Of a DNA stretch of 7,941 nucleotides, positions 1 through 5,646 are shown in pieces. A program made the position numbers and the translations under genes. The notes under the pieces are model-generated. The model did not search any database. It was not told where the DNA came from and worked only from the letters and a program-made list of their open reading frames with translations. The DNA comes from Thermoleophilia bacterium (GTDB taxonomy: Bacteria > Actinomycetota > Thermoleophilia > Gaiellales > Gaiellaceae), in contig JACVRM010000101.1 of assembly GCA_014534415.1 (NCBI GenBank), forward strand, positions 1-7,941, given 5' to 3'. How positions within the stretch are numbered: position 1 is the stretch's first letter; the number at the start of each line of letters is the position of its first letter.

Positions 1-1134
<1,134 letters not shown>

Positions 1135-1177
1135 GTCAAGTCAGTTTGCCGGAAGCGCCGGCCGGCCGTTCCGAAGA

Positions 1178-1301
1178 GCCGTGGACGAATCGACACGCAC
1201 TCGTCACCGGCGCCATGTCACCGCGAGCCGGGTCGTGGGGACAGTCCCCGGTGTTGAGCCGAGCTGCGGCCTGTGACGAATCGGCACACATCCGTGACGG
1301 A
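1178..1301. repeat. Imperfect direct repeat pair (core GACGAATCGRCAC) in the gap upstream of purA
   Basis: Two copies of about 33 bp, at 1178-1210 and 1269-1301, lie 91 bp apart in the same orientation and match at about 23 of 33 positions. Both contain GACGAATCG followed by one variable base and CAC, then CA and CGT. The nonamer core GACGAATCG occurs a third time at 3072-3080 in the other long noncoding gap. No coding frame explains them. They could be protein-binding sites for purA control or relics of a duplication; nothing here decides which. Confidence 0.45.
1237..1249. repeat. Perfect 13-bp dyad GGGGAC-A-GTCCCC
   Basis: GGGGACAGTCCCC is a perfect inverted repeat with a single central base, in the noncoding gap upstream of purA, about 100 bp before its start. 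It may be an operator, a small hairpin, or a member of a dispersed palindromic family. Related GGAC/GTCC dyads occur upstream of dnaB. The dyad is seen directly; its role is unknown. Confidence 0.6.
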
Positions 1302-1304
1302 TGT
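1288..1304. repeat. 17-bp inverted repeat with 7-bp arms, loop TGA
   Basis: ACATCCG-TGA-CGGATGT is a perfect 7-bp dyad in the gap between the 69-aa gene and purA, about 14 bp beyond the GC-rich hairpin that follows that gene. It may be an operator for purA or the distal hairpin of a termination region. There is no U-tract on either strand. Confidence 0.45.
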
Positions 1305-1318
1305 TGACCTCGCTGCCG

Positions 1319-1345
1319 CCGCGCGGCGGAGTATCGCCGCCGCGG
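1319..1345 (-). terminator. GC-rich hairpin directly after the 69-aa gene
   Basis: On the minus strand the stop codon TAG of the 69-aa gene is followed at once by an 11-base arm (plus positions 1335-1345), a six-base loop, and a 10-base complementary arm (1319-1328) with one bulge. It is nearly all G+C and would be very stable. There is no U-run, so it is not a textbook intrinsic terminator, but such hairpins are common at gene ends in high-GC actinobacteria. It likely ends the dnaB transcript or protects its 3' end. Confidence 0.45.
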
Positions 1346-1555
1346 CTAGATCGGCGTGCCGGACTTGTTCGGGATGAGCTCGGGGTGCGCGCGGTGGGCG
1401 GCTCGCATCGCGACGATTCGGGCGAGCGCGTGGACATGGAACGCCACCTCATCCAGGTCGGCCGGGTGCAACTGCGGGAGCGCGCTGAACGCGCGGTAGA
1501 ACTCGCCCGGAATCCTCAGTACCGCTTGCTCCTCCTCCGTGAGACTCGCCGGCAC
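1346..1555 (-). CDS. Small conserved-looking 69-aa protein coupled to dnaB, function unknown
   Basis: I do not recognise a named family. The start is GTG at 1553-1555, six bases after an AGGA Shine-Dalgarno sequence that overlaps the dnaB stop codon (TAGGACGAGAAGTG), with an eight-base gap to dnaB; this looks like translational coupling. The predicted protein begins MPASLTEEEQAVLRIPGEFY and ends in IPNKSGTPI. It has an acidic N-terminus, an aromatic/hydrophobic middle, and an amphipathic helix-like segment (about 33-60) rich in His, Ala and Arg, including DEVAFHVHALARIVAMRAAH. There is no signal peptide or membrane segment. Codon use is GC-rich and normal for the window, and the reading frame shifts cleanly from the dnaB frame with a proper start and ribosome-binding site, which argues for a real gene. 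It may be a helical partner protein; any link to the helicase rests on position alone. Confidence 0.75.
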   Translation of the reverse strand: MPASLTEEEQAVLRIPGEFYRAFSALPQLHPADLDEVAFHVHALARIVAMRAAHRAHPELIPNKSGTPI

Positions 1556-1563
1556 TTCTCGTC

Positions 1564-2922
1564 CTACGCCGCGGCGAGGTCGGCGAACTTGGCGTAGCGC
1601 TGGAGGAACGAGAGCTTGACGAGGCCGGTCGGGCCGTTGCGGTGCTTCGAGAGGATCACCTCGGCGAGCCCTTGATCCGGGCTTTCGTCGTTGTAGTACT
1701 CGTCTCGGTAGATGAACGCGACGAGATCGGCGTCTTGCTCCAAGGACCCGGATTCCCGTAGGTCGGACAGGATCGGCCGCTTGTCGTGCCGTTGCTCGAC
1801 GGCGCGGGAGAGCTGCGACATGGCGATGATCGGCAGGTCGAGCTCGCGGGCCAGGATCTTGAGCTGGCGCGAGATCTGGGACACCTCCTGCACGCGGTTC
1901 TCGTAGTTCGAGTCCGACGTCATCAGCTGCAGGTAGTCCACGACGATGAGACCGAGCTGCGGCTCCTTGGACTTCAGGCGGCGCGCCTTCGCCCGGATGC
2001 CCATGATCGACATCGAGCCTGTGTCGTCGACGTAGATCGGCGCCTTGGCGAGCTTGTCGCACGCTGCGGTCAGGCGGGGCCAGTCGTCCGCGGCGAGTTT
2101 GCCGGAGCGCAGCCGCTGCGACTCGACCTTCGCCTCGCTGCACATGAGGCGCTGCGTCACCTCGGCCTTCGACATCTCGAGCGTGAAGAGCGCGACGGGC
2201 ACCTGCTTTCGCACCGCGAGGTTCGCGGCCATGCAGAGCGCGAGCGCCGACTTGCCCATGCTCGGCCGCGCGGCGACGATCACGAGGTTGCCCGGCTGGA
2301 ACCCCGACGTCAGCCGGTCGAGGTCGCGGAAGCCGGACGGGACGCCGGTCACCTCCTCGCCCGCCTCGTACAGCATCGTGATGCGCTCGAAGCTCTCCTT
2401 GAGCAGCTCCTCGATGTGCGTGAACTCGCTCGAGACCTGCTCCTGCGAGAGCTCGAAGACGATGTGCTCCGCGCGATCGACGAGCTCCGCCGCGTCGCCG
2501 GGGCGCTCCCAGCCAAGCCGCGCCACCTCGCCGCCGGCGTGGATGAGGCCGCGCAGAATCGCCATCTCGCGAACGATGCGGGCGTAGTGGCCCGCGTTGG
2601 CCGTCGCAGGGACCAGGCGCGCCAGCTCGTGCATGCGCAGCCGCCCGCCGGCCTGCTCGAGCTCGCCCCGCTCCTCGAGCTCGTCGGCGACCGTGATGGC
2701 GTCGACCGGCTCGCCGCGCGCGAACAGCGCGAGCGCGGCCCGGTAGATCCTCGCGTGGCTCTCGCGATAGAAGCCGCCGGCGTCGAGCACCTCGCTGACG
2801 GCCCCGATCGCGCCCGGCGACAGCATCATCGCGCCGAGCACCGACTCCTCGGCGTCGAGGTTCTGCGGCGGGACGAGCGCCGTGTCGGGAGCCGTGGCTG
2901 CGGCAGTCACGCCTTCATTCAT
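1564..2922 (-). CDS. dnaB: Replicative DNA helicase DnaB
   Basis: This hexameric 5'-3' helicase unwinds DNA at the replication fork and recruits primase. The 452-aa product (E. coli DnaB is 471) has the N-terminal helical domain from about 17 (PPQNLDAEESVLGAMML) to about 125, a linker, then the RecA-like motor. Visible motor motifs are Walker A ARPSMGKSA (218-226), H1a LFTLEMS (245-251), Walker B LIVVDYLQLM (325-334), H3 ending in AMSQLSR (367-373), H4 around LRESGSLEQDADL (388-400), and the arginine-finger region KHRNGPTGLVKL (426-437). No intein interrupts the Walker A or other hot spots where DnaB inteins often sit. The ATG at 2920-2922 is chosen because it gives a normal-length N-terminus; it has no clear Shine-Dalgarno sequence. 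An in-frame ATG at 3021 would add 33 residues, but the extension uses codons (TAT, GTT, CTT, TTT, AAA) atypical of the gene. Translation of the 69-aa gene follows directly. Confidence 0.97.
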   Translation of the reverse strand: MNEGVTAAATAPDTALVPPQNLDAEESVLGAMMLSPGAIGAVSEVLDAGGFYRESHARIYRAALALFARGEPVDAITVADELEERGELEQAGGRLRMHELARLVPATANAGHYARIVREMAILRGLIHAGGEVARLGWERPGDAAELVDRAEHIVFELSQEQVSSEFTHIEELLKESFERITMLYEAGEEVTGVPSGFRDLDRLTSGFQPGNLVIVAARPSMGKSALALCMAANLAVRKQVPVALFTLEMSKAEVTQRLMCSEAKVESQRLRSGKLAADDWPRLTAACDKLAKAPIYVDDTGSMSIMGIRAKARRLKSKEPQLGLIVVDYLQLMTSDSNYENRVQEVSQISRQLKILARELDLPIIAMSQLSRAVEQRHDKRPILSDLRESGSLEQDADLVAFIYRDEYYNDESPDQGLAEVILSKHRNGPTGLVKLSFLQRYAKFADLAAA

Positions 2923-3002
2923 TGCGCGTCGCGCGGCCGGCTGCAACCGTGCTGAAACGCGCTCGGTGAGACCGCCGCGAAGTGTGGCTTTGCGGGGAAA
3001 AA

Positions 3003-3014
3003 GAACATACGTTC
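3003..3014. promoter_or_regulatory. Candidate SOS (LexA/DinR-type) box upstream of dnaB
   Basis: GAACATACGTTC is a perfect GAAC-N4-GTTC dyad whose spacer ATAC also fits the Gram-positive LexA/DinR consensus CGAACRNRYGTTYC. With flanks it reads A-GAACATACGTTC-C, so 13 of 14 consensus positions match on the plus strand. It lies about 80 bp upstream of the dnaB start, in sequence that is AT-richer than its surroundings, where a promoter could be. The match is seen directly; binding by LexA, and SOS control of dnaB, are inference. Confidence 0.5.
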
Positions 3015-3036
3015 CGTCCATTGTCCCCAGGCCGCC

Positions 3037-3150
3037 GGACGTTGTCCCCGCCCAGCCCAACAAGAACGCGGGACGAATCGTCCGCACGCTGCGGCGACTT
3101 CGCGGACGCGTCCCCAGGGCGGCGGCCGCGGTGGATGCGATGTGGACAGT
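3037..3150. repeat. Cluster of GGAC/GTCC dyads in the rplI-dnaB gap
   Basis: The noncoding gap 2923-3193 holds several dyads with GGAC/GTCC arms and different spacers: GGACGTTGTCC (3037-3047), GGACGAATCGTCC (3071-3083, six-base arms), GGACGCGTCC (3104-3113, perfect), and a partial GGACAGTC (3143-3150). Their centres are about 31-38 bp apart. TTGTCCCC also appears twice, at 3021-3028 and 3042-3049, 21 bp apart. The 13-bp dyad at 1237-1249 shares the GGAC-A-GTCC core. These may be operator sites or short dispersed palindromes. GC-rich DNA gives such words fairly often, so the cluster rather than any single copy is the signal. Confidence 0.4.
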
Positions 3151-3193
3151 CGGGTGCGCGGCGAACGCGAGCATCCGCCGCGGCGAGGCTGCG

Positions 3194-3835
3194 CTACGCG
3201 CTCTCCGCCTCGGCGCCCGGGGCGAGCGTGCGCGTCGCTGCTTGCTGCGCGAGCGTGTCCGTCGGCTCGGCATCCGGCTGCCCGGGAGGAAGCGTCTCCG
3301 CGACGGTCCCTTCGTCCGGAGCAGCGGGAGCCGCCTGCTCATCCGGCGCGGCCGACGCCGCGAATTCCTCGTCCGGCGGCAGCTCGCCGCCCTCCGGCAC
3401 GACGAGCATCTGGACGCTCGCCTCGACATCCTCGAACACCTGAATCGCGATGTCGTAGCGGCCGATCCGCTTGATCGGCTCGGGCAGCTCGATCTTGCGG
3501 CGGTCGACGCGCACCTTGCGTGCTCGCCAGAGCTCGTCCGCGATGTCTGTCGGCGTCACGGAGCCGAACAGCGCCCCGGTCGGGCCCGCCTTGACGTCGA
3601 ACCGCAGGGTCGTCCCGGTCAGGACGTCGGCGATCTGCCGTGCCTGCTCGTGCGTGCGAGCCTCGTGGCGCGCGCGCTGCTCGTCACGGCGGCGAAGCTC
3701 GGCGACCTTCGCCGGCGTTGCGACGTCGGCCAGCCGCCGCGGCAGCAGGAAGTTGCGCGCGTAGCCGCGCGCGACGTCGACCACCTCACCGCGCAGCCCG
3801 ACCTTCTCGACGTCCTGGAGGAGGATGATCTCCAT
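3194..3835 (-). CDS. rplI: 50S ribosomal protein L9 with long acidic C-terminal tail
   Basis: L9 binds 23S rRNA near the base of the L1 stalk and bridges neighbouring ribosomes; it helps reading-frame maintenance. The 213-aa product starts MEIILLQDVEKVGLRGEVV and has the N-terminal rRNA-binding fold with the L9 signature at 14-41 (G-x2-G-x4-V-x2-GY-x2-NFL), where a usually conserved Gly is Arg. A connecting charged helix follows (about 42-75), then the C-terminal domain to about 148. Typical L9 is about 150 residues, so the last 65 or so, rich in Ala, Pro, Glu and Asp, are an extra and probably disordered tail. The ATG overlaps the rpsR stop by one base (TGATG), so translation is probably coupled. 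It is the last gene of the rpsF-ssb-rpsR-rplI cluster. Confidence 0.97.
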   Translation of the reverse strand: MEIILLQDVEKVGLRGEVVDVARGYARNFLLPRRLADVATPAKVAELRRRDEQRARHEARTHEQARQIADVLTGTTLRFDVKAGPTGALFGSVTPTDIADELWRARKVRVDRRKIELPEPIKRIGRYDIAIQVFEDVEASVQMLVVPEGGELPPDEEFAASAAPDEQAAPAAPDEGTVAETLPPGQPDAEPTDTLAQQAATRTLAPGAEAESA

Positions 3836-4104
3836 CAGCCCGAGACGTACGGCAGCAGCGCCATCTCGCGTGCCCGCTTGATCGCGACGGCTACTTGCCG
3901 CTGGTGGCGCCGGCAGGCGCCGGTGATGCGGCGCGACCGGATCTTGCCCTTCTCCGAGATGTACCTCCGCAGCTGGCCGGTGTTCTTGTAGTCGACCTCG
4001 TCGACCTTCTCCTTGCAGAAGTAGCAATTGCGCCGCTTGATCGGGCCGCCGGTGCCGGGCCCTTTGCGGCCGCGCTGCTGCTGCCTGTCCTTGGTCGGCG
4101 CCAC
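3835..4104 (-). CDS. rpsR: 30S ribosomal protein S18 (zinc-binding form)
   Basis: S18 binds 16S rRNA in the platform of the small subunit as a pair with S6. The 89-aa product has a basic N-terminus (MAPTKDRQQQRGRKG), then PIKRRNCYFC, YKNTGQLRRYISEKGKI, and TGACRRHQRQVAVAIKRAR. Cys27, Cys30, Cys64 and His67 make a plausible zinc site, so this looks like the Cys-containing form of S18 rather than the zinc-free paralogue that some actinobacteria switch to under zinc limitation. The GTG start (4102-4104) lies two bases after the ssb stop, with no Shine-Dalgarno sequence of its own, so initiation probably depends on coupling to ssb translation. Confidence 0.96.
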   Translation of the reverse strand: MAPTKDRQQQRGRKGPGTGGPIKRRNCYFCKEKVDEVDYKNTGQLRRYISEKGKIRSRRITGACRRHQRQVAVAIKRAREMALLPYVSG

Positions 4105-4106
4105 GG

Positions 4107-4538
4107 CTAGAACGGAATGTCGTCGTCCGCGCCGGCGCCGGCCGTCGCGAAGTCGGCGTCCTGCGCGCCGCCCGCGCCCGCCGGCACGAACTGCGACTCG
4201 CCATCGCCGCGCGCGCCCAGAAACTGCACCGACTCGGCAATGATCTCGACGGCCTGACGCTTCGTGCCGTCCTGCGCCTCCCACTCACGCCAGTCGAGCC
4301 GCCCGTCGACGCCGACCGGACGACCCTTGGAGAGGTACTGCGCGCAGTTCTCGCCCTGCGCTCCCCACACGGTGACGTCGAAGTAGTTCGGCTTCTCGCC
4401 CCACTGGCCGGAGGCGTCCTTTTGACGGGTGTTCACGGCGATACGCAGCTTGCAGACGGGCGTGCCGCTCGGCGTATGTCGCAGTTCCGGGTCGCGGGTC
4501 AGGTTCCCGACCAGGACGACGCGGTTGATGTTTGCCAT
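4107..4538 (-). CDS. ssb: Single-stranded DNA-binding protein
   Basis: SSB coats single-stranded DNA during replication, repair and recombination and recruits partner proteins through its C-terminal tip. The 143-aa product begins MANINRVVLVGNLTRDPELR and carries an OB fold to about residue 108, with DNA-contacting aromatics around NYFDVTVWG (51-59) and WREWEAQDG (83-91). A Gly/Ala-rich linker leads to the acidic tip DDDIPF (138-143), the partner-docking motif. Its length is near that of short bacterial SSBs and shorter than many actinobacterial ones, because the linker is brief. The ATG at 4536-4538 follows a good AGGAG with a six-base spacer, in the 22-base gap after rpsF. Being inside an S6/S18 operon is the standard place for the housekeeping ssb. 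Confidence 0.98.
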   Translation of the reverse strand: MANINRVVLVGNLTRDPELRHTPSGTPVCKLRIAVNTRQKDASGQWGEKPNYFDVTVWGAQGENCAQYLSKGRPVGVDGRLDWREWEAQDGTKRQAVEIIAESVQFLGARGDGESQFVPAGAGGAQDADFATAGAGADDDIPF

Positions 4539-4544
4539 GTGTCT

Positions 4545-4549
4545 CTCCT
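4545..4549 (-). promoter_or_regulatory. Strong ribosome-binding site of ssb (AGGAG)
   Basis: AGGAG within the purine run GGGAGGAGAG lies six bases before the ssb ATG. It is the clearest Shine-Dalgarno sequence in the cluster; neighbouring genes have weak ones or rely on coupling. Confidence 0.8.
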
Positions 4550-4560
4550 CCCTCGGCGGG

Positions 4561-4893
4561 CTAGGCGGCCTGCTCCTCGGCGCGCGGCTGCTCCCGGCGC
4601 CCGCGGCGTTCGGGGCGGCGGACGGCCATGTGCCGCATGACGCCCTCGGTGATCTTCAGGATCCGCGAGAGTTCGTCGAGCGTCTCGGCATCCGACCTGA
4701 AGAGCAGCAGGTCGTACGTGCCCTCGTTCTTGTGGTCGATCTCATAGGCCAGCCGTCGCCGGCCCCACGCCTCGTGCCGCTCGACCGCGCCGCCGCCCTG
4801 CTCGATCAGCTCGCGGGTGCGCATCACAATCTCGTCGTGTCGCTCCTCCGGAAGCTCCGGATCGAGCATGAGCAGGAGTTCGTAGGCGTTCAC
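4561..4893 (-). CDS. rpsF: 30S ribosomal protein S6
   Basis: S6 forms a heterodimer with S18 on the 16S rRNA platform. The 110-aa product begins MNAYELLLMLDPELPEERHD and shows the S6 fold landmarks: a first strand (YELLLML), helix to about 33, GAVERHEAWGRRRLAYEIDHKNEGTYDLLLF (36-65, the conserved W-G-RR-LAY and EG-Y-L blocks), a helix around 70-80, and ITEGVMRHMAVR (81-92), followed by a basic then acidic tail. The start is GTG (4891-4893); a purine-rich GGAAGGGG lies upstream, somewhat far from the codon, and GGGA lies nearer. It is first in the cluster, 22 bases before ssb, and is preceded by a structured leader that probably mediates feedback by S6:S18. Confidence 0.96.
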   Translation of the reverse strand: MNAYELLLMLDPELPEERHDEIVMRTRELIEQGGGAVERHEAWGRRRLAYEIDHKNEGTYDLLLFRSDAETLDELSRILKITEGVMRHMAVRRPERRGRREQPRAEEQAA

Positions 4894-4924
4894 GTTCCCG
4901 AATACCCCTTCCTTCGGTCTAGCG

Positions 4925-4972
4925 GCCTTGCCCGACGGGGCGCCGTCCGGGTGAGCGGCACCGGAGCAAGGC
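4925..4972 (-). promoter_or_regulatory. Predicted S6:S18-type autoregulatory leader of the rpsF operon
   Basis: On the minus strand a 7-bp stem GCCTTGC/GCAAGGC (4972-4966 with 4931-4925) encloses a one-sided 15-base loop TCCGGTGCCGCTCAC (4965-4951). Inside is a second stem, CCGGACGG with CCGTCGG (4950-4943 and 4938-4932, one bulged G), capped by CGCC. Known S6:S18 leader motifs are two stems separated by an asymmetric loop carrying a conserved CCG, mimicking the S6:S18 site on 16S rRNA. Here the loop has CCGGTGCCG, close to the 16S text ACCGGTGGCG. It lies about 30 bases upstream of the rpsF start, as expected. The pairing is exact; the assignment is inference from shape, CCG and context. Confidence 0.6.
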
Positions 4973-4985
4973 AGGAAGCCGCGGG

Positions 4986-4994
4986 AGTGTAGCA
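4986..4994 (-). promoter_or_regulatory. Candidate extended -10 promoter of the rpsF operon
   Basis: TGCTACACT on the minus strand fits an extended -10 element (TGN then TACACT, four of six to TATAAT). Transcription would begin near 4979, just before the leader structure and about 85 bases before rpsF. No convincing -35 is seen. It lies within the 109-bp space shared with the divergent small gene, close to that gene's start. Confidence 0.3.
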
Positions 4995-5002
4995 TCGGCC
5001 AG

Positions 5003-5302
5003 GTGAACGCCCGGCTCGCGGCTCTGGCCGGCGGCGTCGCCGTGGCGGCCGCCGGGCTGCTGAAGCTGCTCCGCCGACGCGCGTCTTTCCCGGTCGAGAG
5101 CCCGCCCGGCGACCCACGCGCCGACGAGTTGCGCCGCAAGCTTGCCGAGTCGCGCAGCGTCGTCGGCGAGCAGGACGAGTTCGAGACTGCCGAGACGCCG
5201 ATCGACGCCGTCGAGCCGGTGGACGTCGACGAGCGGCGCCGCTCGCTCCACGAGCGCGGCCGCGCCGCGGTCGACGAGATGCGCCGCGGCAACGGCGAGT
5301 AG
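5003..5302 (+). CDS. Small membrane-anchored protein of unknown function
   Basis: This is the only plus-strand gene I accept. The 99-aa product starts at GTG with MNARLAALAGGVAVAAAGLL, giving one hydrophobic helix (about 4-23), then KLLRRR, which by the positive-inside rule would place the remainder in the cytoplasm. Residues about 37-56 (DPRADELRRKLAESR) look helical and charged. An acidic linker (57-76) leads to a second charged helix (DERRRSLHERGRAAVDEMRR, 76-95), so it may form short coiled coils. I do not recognise a named family. It is divergent from the rpsF operon with a 109-bp shared upstream region. No strong ribosome-binding site precedes the GTG (GGGAG is about 15 bases away), so the exact start is uncertain. 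The strong strand-specific codon pattern and a sensible membrane topology support a real gene. Confidence 0.72.
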   Translation: MNARLAALAGGVAVAAAGLLKLLRRRASFPVESPPGDPRADELRRKLAESRSVVGEQDEFETAETPIDAVEPVDVDERRRSLHERGRAAVDEMRRGNGE

Positions 5303-5305
5303 TTC

Positions 5306-5462
5306 TGCTCCACAGCCTGTCCACTGCCTGTTGACGCATGCACGAAAAGGCCGCTCCGAGCGGTTGATCTATGCACAGCCGAGGAGCGCCACGAGTGCGG
5401 CATGCATGGCTTTATGCCTGCAAATCCGTCGAAGAGTGTGACGACAGTGCGGCTTTTCCACA
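5306..5462 (+). other. Group of DnaA-box-like nonamers
   Basis: Four nonamers lie in the same direction in the noncoding gap: TGCTCCACA (5306-5314), CTGTCCACT (5317-5325), CTATGCACA (5369-5377) and TTTTCCACA (5454-5462). Against the DnaA consensus TTWTNCACA the last is a full match and CTATGCACA is off by one; the first two are weaker, judged with the actinobacterial form TTGTCCACA. A T6 run follows at 5465-5470. They may titrate or bind DnaA, or may be chance in a T/C-rich gap. Confidence 0.3.
5345..5363 (-). terminator. Short terminator-like hairpin, leftward
   Basis: On the minus strand CCGCT-CGG-AGCGG (5363-5351) is followed by CCTTTTCG. A 5-bp GC-rich stem (6 bp counting a G-T pair) and a four-T run would stop leftward readthrough from the amidase genes before it runs antisense into the small membrane-protein gene. 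Confidence 0.4.
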
Positions 5463-5470
5463 CCTTTTTT
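5436..5470 (+). terminator. Possible terminator of the small membrane-protein gene
   Basis: On the plus strand GTGTG (5436-5440) can pair with CACAC (5459-5463), followed by C and six T (5465-5470). The stem is short and the loop 18 bases, so it is a weak candidate, about 134 bases after the stop codon. It overlaps the TTTTCCACA nonamer. Confidence 0.3.
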
Positions 5471-5646
5471 CGCACCGGCCCAGGTGGTTAAGTAGGCGCT
5501 GCGGGCCAGCGCAATACCCCATCTCCCCTTGACTGACTGACCCCGTCGCGTTCGGCCGCAGCCTTCGGACGGCTGGCCCGGTGGCAACTCTCCCAGGACG
5601 CGGCGGGGATGGTCAGTTTCGCGGCGGAAGCGGAAAGGCCAGAGGG
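5471..5646. other. Noncoding stretch with two hairpins, downstream of the amidase
   Basis: No gene is supported here. Two dyads are visible: GCGCTG-CGGGC-CAGCGC (5496-5512) and CAGCC-TTCGGAC-GGCTG (5559-5575). There is also a small tandem repeat GACTGACTGAC (5531-5541). The hairpins lie 72-150 bases past the amidase stop on the leftward strand and lack U-tracts. An open frame through here on the minus strand reads as arginine-rich low-quality sequence and is not accepted. Confidence 0.4.

Noticed and set aside
1564..2922. Possible DnaB intein
   Set aside because: Actinobacterial dnaB genes often carry inteins, but all helicase motifs are contiguous and the length is normal.
1786..2955. Long plus-strand open frame (389 codons) opposite dnaB
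   Set aside because: It is antisense to a certain dnaB gene; high GC makes the opposite frame stop-free. The translation is Arg/Leu/Ala-rich with no family motifs.
2923..3021. 33-residue N-terminal extension of DnaB from an upstream ATG
   Set aside because: The codons in this stretch are AT-rich and unlike the gene, the usual DnaB N-terminus is already complete, and an SOS-like dyad lies inside it. Kept only as a minor alternative start.
2882..3991. Long plus-strand open frame opposite rplI and across the dnaB gap
   Set aside because: Same GC-driven shadow; it crosses a noncoding gap and two real genes and has no recognisable domain.
5471..5580. tRNA-like text (AGGTGGTTAAGT followed by a 5-bp stem with 7-base loop)
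   Set aside because: The loop lacks U33, there is no T-arm GTTCRA motif at the right distance, and no acceptor stem pairs up.
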